Source: Dictyobacter vulcani (GTDB taxonomy: Bacteria; Chloroflexota; Ktedonobacteria; Ktedonobacterales; Ktedonobacteraceae). From it: a DNA stretch of 64,000 bases. Position numbers and translations under genes: made by a program. The DNA lies in NCBI RefSeq assembly GCF_008974265.1, contig NZ_BKZW01000002.1, positions 496,001-560,000 on the forward strand. Reading direction: 5' to 3'. Shown piece after piece: positions 19,108-32,800 of this stretch. The first letter of the stretch is position 1; each line of letters starts with the position of its first letter. The notes beneath the pieces were generated by a model, which saw nothing but the letters and a program-made list of their open reading frames with translations, was not told where the DNA came from and did not search any database.

Positions 19108-20829
19108 ATGGATTATACAGAGATTCTCAATGCATATAAATCGGGCCAATTATCAATGGCTGAAGTGGAAGAAAAGCTTCATGAATTGAAGCTGAAATCA
19201 TCTCAAAGTCCTCTATCCGAAGGGCAAAAGGGCTTATGGATGCTACAAAAGATGTCGCCCACGATGAGCGCGTATAATATTCCTCTCTGTTTTCGTATAC
19301 GTACACAATTGGATAGAGAGAAATTCCAAAAAGCTCTGCAGTTTGTGGCGAAACAGTTTCCTATTTTGACCAGTATCATCACAGACGACAATGGTATCCC
19401 TTACCAGGCAACACCGCAATCTCAACCACTGCTCGTGCGGCAAGAGGATACCTCTGCTATGGATCTTGCTGACGTGCTTCCATATTTACGAGAGAAATCA
19501 AAAGAGCCGTTTGTCCTGGAACAGGGTCCTTTAGTACGGGCGCATCTTTTTTTTCGGTCAGCACAAGAATACCTGGTGCTGATCACCATACACCATATTA
19601 TATTTGACGGCGTTTCCATGATGACGTTCATCGCGACCCTCTTAGGCGCGTATCAGGATCTTATACAGGGCAAGGAGCCAGTCGTCACGCCCTCTTTGGC
19701 AAGCTACCATGATTTTGTGGAATGGGAACAAAGCATGCTGAAAAGTGAGGAAGGAGCGCAGCATCTTGCATACTGGAAGCAGCAACTGACAGGAACACTA
19801 CCCATTCTGGAACTACCTGCTGATCTTCCCCGTACTTCCGTGCCAAATTTCAATGGTGAGGCGTATACCAACCTGCTTCCATCTGACCTCAACGCACAAA
19901 TAAAAGCATATGCCCGATCCCAGAACGTGAATCTATCCATCACCTATTTAGCTCTTTTTAAAGTTTTGCTGCACCAATATACGCACCAAACAGATATTAT
20001 CGTTGGCATGCCGACGATGGTGCGGCCCGAAGAGCGCTTCGACTCCATGCTTGGATACTTTGTCAACATGATCGCAGTCAGAAGCCAGAACGTGGGACCG
20101 CAACCTTTCTCAGCATTCCTGCAAGATTTGCAGATGAGAGTCGTGGATGACCTGGATCACGCAGTCTACCCGTTTCCATTATTGGTGAAAGAGTTGAACG
20201 TAGATCGTACAAGCGCGAATTTCCCCATCTTTCAGGTAGCTTTCTTCTATCAGAATTTCTTCCAGGCGACAGGTTGGCAAGAAATCCAAAATCACTACCG
20301 AGCGCTTAACATCGAGTTTATCAATGATATCCGCCAGGAAGGAGAATTCGAGCTTGCTCTAGAGGTGTACGAGCAGGGAAATGCAACTATCTTGAATCTG
20401 ATATACAACCGCGACGTGTTTCATGCGGCTACCATAGAGCGGATGATGCAGCATTATCTAAAGCTGGCGCAAGAGATTATGCATGATCCATCCTTACCCT
20501 TGCAGCAGTACGCTTTACGAGGGAGTGAAGAGCAACAAAACGTGCTTATGAGCTGGAATGCGACCAGGGTAGAGTATGGGAATGACCAATGTATCCACGA
20601 AATATTCGCACAAAAAGCCAGAGCAACGCCTGGAGCTATTGCCGTAGTCTTTGAAGGAGAAGAGCTCACCTATCGAGATCTAGATGAGAAAAGCACCCGG
20701 CTTGCTCTGTATTTGCAGGAGCAGGGAATCGGTCCTGAACGCCTGGTAGGCATATGTGTAGAACGATCCTTAGAGATGATCATTGGCATACTGGGAATTC
20801 TGAAGTCCGGGGAGCATATGTGCCTTTGA
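19108..20829 (+). CDS. hybrid NRPS-PKS gene B, segment 1 (docking helix, C domain, start of A domain)
   Basis: ATG 19108 follows the TAG of gene A by one base, with AAGGA at about 19092, so translation is probably coupled. The first 30 residues form a short helical segment (YKSGQLSMAEVEEKL) that resembles the last residues of gene A, consistent with a docking pair. A condensation domain follows (about 19200-20540) with HHIIFDG, the catalytic HHxxxDG motif. It joins the upstream polyketide to an amino acid. The adenylation domain begins at about 20580 and is interrupted at 20829. The G4 run at 20809-20812 needs one more G, after which the frame would read on as LKSGGAYVPL. The stop is therefore not a real gene end, and B should be read as one gene to 35774. 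Confidence 0.88.
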   Translation: MDYTEILNAYKSGQLSMAEVEEKLHELKLKSSQSPLSEGQKGLWMLQKMSPTMSAYNIPLCFRIRTQLDREKFQKALQFVAKQFPILTSIITDDNGIPYQATPQSQPLLVRQEDTSAMDLADVLPYLREKSKEPFVLEQGPLVRAHLFFRSAQEYLVLITIHHIIFDGVSMMTFIATLLGAYQDLIQGKEPVVTPSLASYHDFVEWEQSMLKSEEGAQHLAYWKQQLTGTLPILELPADLPRTSVPNFNGEAYTNLLPSDLNAQIKAYARSQNVNLSITYLALFKVLLHQYTHQTDIIVGMPTMVRPEERFDSMLGYFVNMIAVRSQNVGPQPFSAFLQDLQMRVVDDLDHAVYPFPLLVKELNVDRTSANFPIFQVAFFYQNFFQATGWQEIQNHYRALNIEFINDIRQEGEFELALEVYEQGNATILNLIYNRDVFHAATIERMMQHYLKLAQEIMHDPSLPLQQYALRGSEEQQNVLMSWNATRVEYGNDQCIHEIFAQKARATPGAIAVVFEGEELTYRDLDEKSTRLALYLQEQGIGPERLVGICVERSLEMIIGILGILKSGEHMCL

Positions 20830-23800
20830 ATCCCAGCCATCCAGAAGATTTACTGGCCTATGTCCTCAAGGATAGCGACGTTTCAATCATTTTAACCCAG
20901 GATAAATTCCTGTCCACCATGCATACGTTGAACAAGGAACAGGGACAAGTCATTGCCCTGGACAAGGATTGGTGGAAGGTTGTCAATGCAGCGAGTGGAA
21001 GAAAAACGCTGAAACGCGAAGTCAGGCCAGATCATCTCGCCTATGTGATTTATACCTCTGGTAGCACGGGCAAGCCCAAGGGTGTTATGGTTGAGCATAG
21101 AAGCATTATGAATACGCTCTATTTCCTTGAGTCTCAGTATCCCGTTACCAATGAAGATGCATACCTGTTGAAAACGAGCTATGTTTTTGATGTCTCGCTC
21201 TCTGAATTATTTGGCTGGTTTATAGGCAATGGACGTCTCGTTATTCTGCCGCCAGATGGGGAGAAATCACCATCGCTTTTTATGGAATATATTGAGAAAT
21301 ATCGTATAACGCATATCAACTTTGTGCCAGCTATGTTGAATGTCTTTTTGAACAGCGCAGCGAATAGTAAGACGTTTCTAGAACATTGCTCAATCAAATA
21401 TATGATGGTTGCAGGCGAAGCTTTTCCCAAAGAGCTAGTGAAAAAGGCCGTCGCCACATTTAATAAGAGCAGTGTCGAAAATATCTATGGTCCGACTGAA
21501 GCCTCCATCTATGCAACCTGGTTTAGCTGTACCAGGAACAGTGTGGTCAGTAACCAGACGCCTATTGGTAGACCAATTGCCAATACGCAGATCTATATCG
21601 TGGATTCCTATCTGAATCCTGTCCCCGTCGGGGTTCCTGGCGAGCTGTGTATCGCCGGCGTGGGGCTTGCGCGAGGCTATTATCGCCAGCCAGCCCTGAC
21701 CGCTGAGAAGTTCGTGGAGAATCCCTTCCAGGCAGGCAGCAGGCTCTACAAAACCGGTGACCTGGCTCGCTGGCTTCCCACAGGCCAGATTGAATATCTT
21801 GGACGCAGCGACACGCAGGTCAAGCTGCGAGGCTTCCGGATTGAACTAGGCGCGATTGACAGTCGGATCGCGGAGCATGCAGGGGTGCAGGAGGTCGTGA
21901 CCGTGGTCCATCAGCACCAGGAGCAGAAAAAACTGGTGGCCTATTATACCGCGCACGAGCCCGTGCCAGCGGTGGAGGCGCTGCGTGCGCATGTGAAAGC
22001 GGCGCTGCCCGACTACATGGTGCCCGCGCATTTCCTGAGACTGGACACGCTACCGCTCACCCCCAACGGAAAGATTGACCGCAAGGCATTGGAGCAGCGG
22101 GCGCTGACCCTGCCACGACCGGAGGGGCGGACGCACCACGTCTCCCACAGCCAGATTGAAGCGATCCTGCGGGAGATCTGGCGGGAGGTGCTCCAGGTAG
22201 AGGAAGTGGGGAGCGATGACGGCTTTTTCGACGTGGGCGGAGATTCATTGCTGGCGGTGGTGGTGGCCGAACGGATCGCGAACGCCCTGGCGTGTCCGTT
22301 CGGCGTCACGGACCTGTTTGCGTACCCCACCATTCGCGCCAGCAGTGCCTATCTCGCGCGCCAGCAAGAGCCGGTGTTGCCAGCCATGGACGAGAGCGCG
22401 ATCACGACGGCAGTCAACGAGTCCCCCGCGACCCGGCGCGCCCTGCCTGACTATTACGATACCAGCGTGGCGGTGATCGGCATCTCCTGCCAGTTTCCCG
22501 GGGCCAGCACCTATCGGGAATTCTGGGAGAACCTGTGCGCAGGCAAAGAAAGCCTGACCTTTTTCCGCGCGGAAGAACTGCGCGAGATGGGTGTGCCCGA
22601 GGAGTTGATTGCCAATCCCCACTATGTGCCGGTCCAATCCACCATCGCGGGCAAGGACCTCTTCGATCCAGGGTTCTTTCATCTTTCGCCCAAGGATGCC
22701 GAGCTGATGGACCCGCAACTGCGGCTCTTATTGCTGCACTCCTGGAAAGCTATCGAGGATGCCGGTTATGTCAGCCGGCAGATTCCCCACACCAGCGTCT
22801 ACATGTCGGCCAGCACCAATGGGTATCGAGCGCTGTTGCCGGCTGAAACAACCCAGAACGCCGAGAGTCCCGATGGGTATGTTTCCTGGGTTCTGGCCCA
22901 GAGCGGGACCATCCCGACCATGATCTCGCATAAGCTCGGGCTTCGAGGGCCGAGCTATTTTGTGCATGCCAACTGTTCCTCGTCGCTGATCGGGCTGCAT
23001 GCCGCCTACCAGAGCTTGCAAGCAGGTGCGTCCACCTACGCCCTGGTGGGCGCCTCGACCATTCATGCCCAGTCCCAGGTCGGCTATGTGCATCAGCCCG
23101 GCCTGAATTTTTCCAGCGATGGCCACATCAAGGCCTTTGATGCCGCGGCAGATGGGATGGCTGGCGGTGAGGGCGTGGCGGTGATCGTGCTGAAGAACGC
23201 GGTGGCAGCGGTCAACGACGGAGATCACATCTATGCGCTGTTGCGCGGCATCGGCGTGAACAACGATGGCGCTGAGAAGGTCGGTTTTTATGCCCCCAGT
23301 GTGAAAGGGCAGACGGACGTGATGCAGCAGGTGCTGGCGGCGACCCGGGTTGATCCAGCGACCATCCATTACCTGGAAGCGCATGGCACCGGTACCAAAC
23401 TGGGGGATCCGATCGAGTTGGCGGCCTTAAAAGCGGTGTATCCGTCCCAGCACCGCGGGCAGCCCACGTGTGGTCTGGGCTCAGTGAAAAGCAACCTGGG
23501 ACACCTGGATACGGTCGCGGGGCTGGCAGGCAGCATCAAGGTGGTATTAAGTCTCGCACGCAACGAGCTGGTCCCCACCATCAACTATCAAGAGCCGAAT
23601 CCGGCGCTGGAACTGGAGCACTCGCCATTTTATGTGGTGACGGAGCGGCAGGAGTGGAAGCAGGGAGCGGAGGCGCACCGCGCGGCCCTGAGCTCCTTTG
23701 GACTGGGCGGGACCAACACGCATGCGATCTTCGAGCAATATCGGCCCTCAGAGGAGGCGCGGGCAGGGGAGGAAGGAGGACCATATCTGCTCCCATTGTC

Positions 23801-26800
23801 GGCCAGGAACAGCGGACGCGTGCGGGCCTATGTCCAGGAATTGCTGGCCTTCGTGCAGACAGCGGGATGGGAAGAGGAAGGGACCCTGAGGGATCTGGCC
23901 TATACCTTGCAGGTGGGGCGAGAAGCGATGGAGAGCCGAGTCGTGTTTCTGGCGCATGATCAAGAGGAATTGAGCCAGCAACTGGCGGCGTTCATGGCGG
24001 GGAAGGAGGAGATTGCCGGATGTCTGCGTGGGGAGCGCCAGCAAGGCAACGACGTCTCGTGGTTGGAGGAAGACGACGATAGCCAGGCTCTGACTCAGAT
24101 ATGGATAGCCAGAGGTAAGGTGCACAAACTGGCGGAGCTCTGGTGTAAAGGCATGACGATTGATTGGCGACAGCTCTATCCGCATGGTCTGCCACGACGT
24201 ATGAGCGCGCCGACCTATCCGTTTGCCCAGGAGCGCTACTGGCCACAGACCAGTCAGCGTGAGCAGCACCCGACACCCGGAACGTCTCCGCTGCATCCAT
24301 TGCTGCATCAAAACACGTCAGTTTTAGCTGAACAACGATTTAGCTCGACCTTTTCAGGGCAAGAATACTTTATCGCAGAGCATATTATTCAGGGCGTGAC
24401 CATAGTTCCAGGAGTCGTCACACTTGAGATGGCCCGCGCCGCCGTCGAACAGGCCATTGGAGGTGTCAATGAAGATCAGACAGCGCTGCGACTCAGAAAT
24501 GTGGTCTGGATACGACCGATTGTTGTCGCAGATCAACCTGTTCGGGTACATGTAGGGCTCTATGAGGAAGATAATGGGCAGATCTCTTACAACATGTATA
24601 GTAACGCCGATATGGTGGATGCTGAGCCAGTTGTGTACAACCAGGGCCTCGCAGAAATATATGTATCTGCCGATAAAGTAACGTTGGACCTGGATGCCCT
24701 CATCAATGAATGCAATCAGGATGTAATCGAATCCAGGCGTTTCTATGAAGGCATGATTGGAGCTGAATATGGTCCAGGCTATAGAGGAGTTCAGAAAGTT
24801 TATCCTGGACAAGGTCAAATGCTGGCAAAGCTCTCTCTGCCGGACTCGGTCGCCGATACGCAGGATCAATATGTTTTGCATCCAAGTTTGATGGATGGGG
24901 CGTTGCAGGTAGCGGAATATCTACAAAATATCACCCGGGCGAAGCTGCTCTTCGAACGCGGAAAATCTTTCCAGGTGGCACTGCCTTTTGCGCTGCAAGA
25001 GCTTGAAGTCATCAGAAAATGCGTTCCTGACATGTGGGTGTATGTCAAATACAGTGAAGGCAATAAAGTAGAGGATGTAGTCCAGAAAGTAGATATTGAC
25101 CTGTGCGATGAGGCAGGGGCGGTGTGCGTCCGGATCAAAGGCTTCTCGGCGAGAGTCCTGGACGGTGAGGTGCGCCCCACTGACGCCATATCCCACGCAG
25201 ATCATCTGCTGCTGGAGCCCGTGTGGCAAGAACAGGCCATCATGTCAGCGACGCCCGATGTGTCCTATGATGAGCATCTGGTGATTCTCTGCGAAGCCAC
25301 CAGCGCAGCGCGTGAACGGCTCACCTCCCAGCTGCCGGGTGTGCGTGTGCTCACCCTGAATGCTGACAGCGGCAGTGTCGCCGAGCGTTTTCAGCGCTAT
25401 GCGAGCCAGGTGTTTGAGCAGATCCAGGCGCTTCTGAACCAGAAGCTGCAGGGTCACGTCCTGGTCCAGATTGTGGTCGCCACGCATGGTGACCACAATC
25501 TGTTCGCGGGCCTGGTCGGAATGCTCAAAACCGCCCGCATCGAGCATGCCAGACTGATCGGCCAGCTTATCGAGCTCAGCAGCGAGGAAGAGCTGACGCA
25601 GCTGCCCCACCTGGTCCAGGCCAATCGCCTGTGTCCGGGGGACCGGCACATCCGCTACATCCATGGCCAACGTTCCGTCGCCGTCTGGCGTGAAATCACC
25701 CCTGCTGGCGGCGCACGGCATCCATGGAAAGACCGAGGGGTCTATCTGATCACGGGGGGAGCCGGTGCCCTGGGACTGCTGTTTGCCCGAGAGATCGCGC
25801 GACACGCGCAGCACGTGAGCCTGATCCTGACGGGACGTTCTGCGCCGGGTGCCGAGACGGAACAACAGCTGGAGGAACTGCGTGGCCTGGGGGCACAGGT
25901 GACTTATCGCCAGACGGACGTGACCGAGCAGGTAGCAGTCCGGCACCTGGTGCAGGAGATCGAGGCGGAGTACGGACAACTCAACGGCATCATCCACAGC
26001 GCGGGCATCATCAAGGACAACTACATCGTCAAGAAAACGCAGGCAGAACTGCAAGAAGTGCTGGCCCCCAAGGTTGTCGGCCTGGAATATCTGGATGAGG
26101 CGAGTAAAGAGCTGGAGCTCGACTTCTTCCTGTTCTTCTCATCCGTCTCCGGGAGTCTGGGCAACGCGGGCCAGGCGGATTACGCGATGGCCAATGCCTT
26201 TATGGACGCATATTCCGCATACCGCCAGGCCCTGACCACGTTCAAGCAGCGGCATGGCAGGACACTTTCCATCAACTGGCCTCTGTGGAAAGAAGGCGGC
26301 ATGCATATCGACGCGGAAACTGAAAAGACGTTGACCCAAAATATGGGCATTGTGCCTATGAAAACCGAGACGGGCATGCAGGCCCTATACGAGGGATTAG
26401 CGTCAGGCAAAAGTCAGGTCATGATCGTTGAAGGCAATGTACAGATAATCAGACAAAAAATGCTGCAAGCCGCGCCTCCTGCACCCGTACAAAGCAAAGT
26501 AGCAAGTACAACAGCACCTGCTATCAGCGCAGATATCACTAGCGAAAGCCTGCTCGATAAAGTACGAACCGCCTTAAAACAAGAGATCTCCAGAATCCTC
26601 AAAGTAAATATAGGAGATATCGAATATGATGTCGATCTACCCAGCTATGGACTCGACTCCATTTCGATGACTGAATTTACCAATAAGCTCAATCGTATAT
26701 ACAAGCTGGAGCTGACGCCAGCGATATTCTTTGAATATGCCACGCTGCAAAACCTGGCGGCGCACCTGGTAGAGACATATCACGAGGTCTTTGCTGCACG

Positions 26801-29800
26801 ATTTGCCACGCGCACCAGTGTCGAGGCTGTTGCGCCTACCTCGGCCGTCAAAGAAGCTGTGGCGGAGACCATCCTGCACCAGCAGCGACGGCCTGCCCGC
26901 TTCGTAAGGACCGCGCCACAGCCAGCACCACAGCCAGCGGCAGGAGCCCCCGAGCCGATAGCCATCATTGGCATGAGCGGGACATTCCCGATGGCCGCGG
27001 ATGTGGAAGCCTACTGGCAAAATCTTGTCGCGGGGCGAGACTGCATCACCGAGATCCCCAAAGAGCGCTGGGATTGGCAGGAGTATTACGGAGATCCGAG
27101 CAAAGAAGCGAATAAGACCAACGTCAAGTGGGGCGGCTTCATCGACGGTGTCGGAGATTTTGATCCGTTGTTCTTCGGGATTTCGCCGCGAGAAGCCGAG
27201 CAAATGGAGCCACAGCAGCGTTTGTTGATGACGTATGCCTGGAAAGCGATTGAAGACGCCGGCTATGCAGCCCACAGCCTGTCAGGAACGCAGACCGGCA
27301 TCTTTATCGGTACGGGCAACACTGGCTACAGTGCACTGCTCTCCAAAGCGAATGCGGCTATAGAAGGCTCCGCCGCCGCCAATATGAGTCCTTCGGTCGG
27401 ACCGAGTCGGGTGAGTTACTTTTTAAACATTCATGGGCCGAGCGAATCCATCGATACTGCCTGCTCAAGCTCGTTGGTGGCCATCCATCATGCTGTGCGT
27501 GCGATCGAGGACGGTACCTGTGACATGGCCATTGTGGGTGGTGTGAATACAATTATCTTACCGGAAATATATATCAGTTTTGACAAAGCTGGAGCACTGA
27601 GCAAAGAAGGCCGCTGTAAAACCTTCTCAGATCATGCCGATGGCTTTGCGCATGGCGAAGGTGTGGGCGTTATCATCTTGAAAAAAGTCAGCGCGGCAGA
27701 GCAGGCTGGCGATCATATCTATGGCCTCATCCGAGGGACCGCAATGAACCATGGTGGACGCGCCAATTCGCTGACCACACCTAATCCGAAGGCGCAGGCG
27801 GAACTGCTGCAAACGGCGTATACGCGTGCCGGGATAGATCCGCGCACGGTAACGTACATTGAAGCCCATGGAACCGGGACCGCGCTTGGCGATCCCGTGG
27901 AGATCAATGGACTGAAAGCAGCTTTCAAAGAGCTGTACCGCCGCACAGGAGACGCGCAGATGACCAGCCACCATTGTGGCCTGGGGTCAGTGAAAACCAA
28001 CATCGGACACCTGTCGCTGGCCGCAGGAGTCGCGGGCGTCATCAAGGTGCTGTTGCAGCTCCAGCACAAAACGCTGGTGAAGAGCCTGCATAGCGAGACC
28101 ATCAATCCCTACATTCAGCTGCAGGACAGCCCGTTCTACATCGTGCAGGAGCAGCAAGCCTGGGCAGCGCTCACCGATCCACACGGGCGAGCGGTGCCGC
28201 GACGTGCCGGAGTCAGCTCGTTTGGCATCGGAGGCGTCAATGCGCATGTCGTCATCGAAGAATACGTGGCCCGCGAGGAGCGACCCTCACCCCTGATCAC
28301 ACCACAGCAGCCAGCGCTCTTCGTGTGGTCAGCCAGAAATGCCGAGCGACTCAAGGAGCAGGCCCAACACATGCTCACGGCGCTTCGAGCTCAGCGCTAT
28401 CGCGACAGCGATCTGGCCGACATCGCCTACACCCTGCAGGTGGGACGAGACGCGATGGAAGAACGGCTGGGCATCATCGCTGGCTCGCTGGTGGAATTGG
28501 AAGAGAAGCTGGCAGGTGTGGTCGCCGGCCAGGAGAGCCTCGAAGAGGTGTACCGAGGCAAGGTCAACAAAGCCACCTTTCAAGGGCTCACCGCCGATGA
28601 AGAGATCCAGGAAGCGATCGAGAAATGGATGCAGCGCAAGAAATATGGCAAGCTCCTGGATGTCTGGGTGCGAGGGCTGAATGTGGAATGGAGCAGATGG
28701 TATGGGGAGCCGAAGCCCAAACGGATCAGTCTCCCGACCTATCCATTTGCCAGAGAGCGCTACTGGGTTGAGGCCAGCCCCTCCCCAGCGAGCGTTGCGT
28801 GTGTGCCGGCGGTGCCGAGCACCAGCCAGGCGACAGGCTCTGCCTCCATCCTGCATCCCCTGGTGCACCAGAACACCTCCAATTTCATGGAGCAACGGTT
28901 TAGTTCGACCTTTACCGGCCAGGAATTCTTTCTCGCCGATCACGTCGTAAAAGGCCAACGTATTCTGCCAGGGGTGGCTCACCTGGAAATGGTACGCGAA
29001 GCTATTGAGCAAGCCTCTGAGGTTTCAGGCCAGGACCTGACCTGTCTACATCTCAAAAATGTGGTCTGGGTGCGACCGATTGTCGTAGGGAAGCAGTCGT
29101 TAGAGGTACACATCGGACTTTATCCTGCAGATAATGGAGAAATTGCCTATGAAGTTTACGGGCACGCAGCAAATGTTGAAGACGAGCGCATAATATACAG
29201 TCAGGGGAGTGCCTGGCAGAGCTTCGTCACAAATACTCCAGTCATCGACCTGGCTTTCCTGCAAGCGCAGTGTACTCCAAGCACTTTCTCGGTCAGCCAG
29301 GTATACGAAGCATATAGAATCATCGGGTTCGACTATGGTCCAGCGTATCGCGGGATAGAGAAAGTGTATACAGGAGAGGATTTTGTACTGGCAACCCTGG
29401 AGTTATCATCCACAGTACTAGATACAATAGCTCAATATGTATTACATCCCGGTCTGATGGATTCCGCTTTGCAGGTATCCAGTCTACTCACCAACGCCGG
29501 CGAAGACCGCATGATGCTCCCCTTCGCCATACAAGAGCTTAAAGTATTCAGTACATGTACAGCTCGGATGTGGGTTTACGCCAGATACAGTCCGGACAGC
29601 AAAGCCGCAGACAAAATGCGCAAGCGCGATATTACTATCTGTGATGAGCGCGGAAACATATGTATTCGCTTGAAGGGCCTATCATTTAGAGTCGTAGAAG
29701 GTGTAGCTGATGTGGATAGGGCCACTAAATCGATCGGAACCCTGATGCTTGAGCCAGTCTGGAAACAGCGCGAGGCCGACAAGGACAGATCAGCCCCTGT

Positions 29801-32800
29801 ATACGTCCAGCATATTGTGATGCTGTGCGAAATAGACGGATTGACGAAAGAGAGCATCGAAACCAGGATGCCCGGTGTCCAATGTCTCATATTGCAGTCC
29901 GAGCAAAGGAGCATTGCCGAGCGTTTTCAATGCTATGCGGGACAGGTGTTTGAACAGATCCAGGACATTTTGCGTCAGAAGCCGCAGGGCCACGTACTGA
30001 TCCAGGTTGTAGTATCCTCACACGGTGAACAACAATTGTTTACCGGGCTGTCCGGCTTGCTCAAAACGGCTACGCTCGAAAACTCAAAACTGATTGGCCA
30101 GATGATTGAAATCGAAGCCAACCCACAGATTGAAAGGCTCAGAGAACAATTAGAAGAAAATAAAAGCAGTCTGGAAGACAAACATATTAAGTATCGCAAT
30201 GGCCAACGATGCATTGTCGATTGGAACGAGATCGAAGTACCAGGCAGCAAGATAAAAATCCCCTGGAAGGATAAAGGCATCTATCTGATCTCAGGGGGAG
30301 CAGGAGGCCTGGGGTTCCTGTTTGCCCGCGAAATTGTGCAGCAGGCACAGCATGCAACCATAATTCTCACGGGTCGCTCCGAGTTGAGTCCTGACAAGCA
30401 AGTACAGCTTAGAGAACTTCAGCAGCAGTGTGCACATGCCATATATATACAAATGGATGTAGCACAGGAGAGTGCAGTAGCTGATTTGATCACGCACATC
30501 CTAAAGGAATATGGAAAACTCAATGGCATTATCCACAGTGCAGGCGTCATTAAAGACAGCTATATCACATATAAAAACGTGCAAGATGTGCAGGATGTAC
30601 TGGCACCCAAAGTAAAAGGACTGGTCAACCTGGACGAAGCCACCAGGGATCTGGCGTTAGATTTTGTGCTCCTTTTTTCATCTATCGCAGGTGTTATGGG
30701 CAGTGCGGGCCAGGCGGATTACGCGATGGCTAATGCCTTTATGGACGCATATGCAACCTATCGGAATGCTCTGATTAGACCCATGTACCGTCATGGTCAA
30801 ACGCTATCCATCAACTGGCCTCTATGGAAAGAAGGTGGGATGCGTGTCGACGCCGAGACCGAAAAGCTGACTATGCAGCGCACCGGTGTGGTTGCGATGG
30901 AGACCGCAACCGGTATTGCATCCATGTATAAAGCCCTGGCTTCTGGCAAAGACGAGATACTGGTGATGGAAGGCGAAATGCAGACAGTGAAACAAAAGAT
31001 GCTACAGAAGAAGGCATCTATCATTCAGCCAGCCCGGCAAGCAGAAGAGCCACTCACATCGACGGTAGAAATTGATACAGGCAGCCTGTTGGATAAAGTA
31101 CAGCATGCTTTAAAGCAAGATGTATCCAAAGTACTCAAGATCAGAATCGATGATGTCGATGCCGAGGCAGAGTTCAATCAATATGGATTCGACTCTATCA
31201 CGTTAACAGAGTTTTCCAATATGTTGAATGAGCAATACAAGCTTGATCTGACACCGACGATATTCTTTGAGTATCCAACGGTTCAGTCTCTCTCTGTGCA
31301 CCTGGCAGAGACATATCACAAGGTCTTTGCTGCACGATTTGTCACGCGCACCAGTGTCGAGGCTGTTGCGTCTACCCCGGCCGTCAAAGAAGCTATGGCG
31401 GAGACCATCCTGCACCAGCAGCGACGGCCTGCCCGCTTCGTAAGGACCGCGCCACAGTCAGCGCCACAGCCAGCGGCGGGAGCCCCCGAGCCGATAGCCA
31501 TCATCGGCATGAGCGGGACATTCCCGATGGCCGAGGATGTGGAAGCCTACTGGCAAAATCTTGTCGCGGGGCGAGACTGCATCACCGAGATCCCCAAAGA
31601 GCGCTGGGATTGGCAGGAGTACTACGGAGATCCGAACAAAGAAGCAAATAAGACCAACGTCAAGTGGGGCGGCTTCATCGACGGTGTCGGAGAGTTTGAT
31701 CCGTTGTTCTTCGGGATTTCGCCGCGAGAAGCCGAGCAAATGGAGCCACAGCAGCGTTTGTTGATGACGTATGCCTGGAAAGCGATTGAAGACGCCGGCT
31801 ATGCAGCCCAGAGCCTGTCAGGAACGCAAACCGGCATCTTTATCGGTACGGGCAACACCGGCTACAGCGCACTGCTCTCCAGTGTAGAGATCGAAGGTTC
31901 CTCAGCTGCCAATATGAGTCCTTCGGTCGGACCGAACCGCGTGAGTTACTTCTTAAACATTCACGGGCCGAGCGAACCCATCGATACTGCCTGCTCAAGT
32001 TCGTTGGTGGCCATCCATCATGCTGTGCGTGCGATCGAGGACGGCACCTGTGACATGACCATTGTCGGTGGTGTGAATACAGTCGTGACCCCACAAGGGC
32101 ATATTGCCTATGATAAAGCCGGAGCACTGAGCAAAGAAGGCCGCTGTAAAACCTTCTCAGATCATGCCGATGGCTTTGCAGTTAGTGAAGGCGTGGGCAT
32201 CCTCTTTCTAAAGAAATTGAGTGCGGCAGAGCAGGCTGGCGATCATATCTATGGCCTCATCCGAGGGACCGCCGTGAACCATGGTGGACGCGCCAATTCG
32301 CTGACCACACCCAATCCAAAGGCGCAGGCGGAACTGCTCCAAACGGCCTATACGCGTGCCGGGATAGATCCGCGCACCGTGACCTACATTGAAGCCCATG
32401 GAACCGGGACCGCGCTCGGTGATCCCGTGGAGATCAATGGACTGAAAGCAGCTTTCAAAGAGCTGTACCGCCGCACCGGAGACGCGCAGATGACCAGCCA
32501 CCATTGTGGCCTGGGGTCAGTGAAAACCAACATCGGACACCTGTCGCTGGCCGCCGGAGTCGCGGGCGTCATCAAGGTGTTGCTGCAGCTCCAGCACAAA
32601 ACGCTGGTGAAGAGCCTGCATAGTGACACCATCAATCCCTACATTCAGCTGCAGGACAGCCCGTTCTACATCGTGCAGGAGCAGCAACCCTGGGCAGCGC
32701 TCACCGATCCACACGGGCGGGCGCTGCCGCGACGTGCCGGAGTTAGCTCGTTTGGCATCGGAGGCGTCAATGCGCATGTCGTCATCGAAGAGTACGTGGC

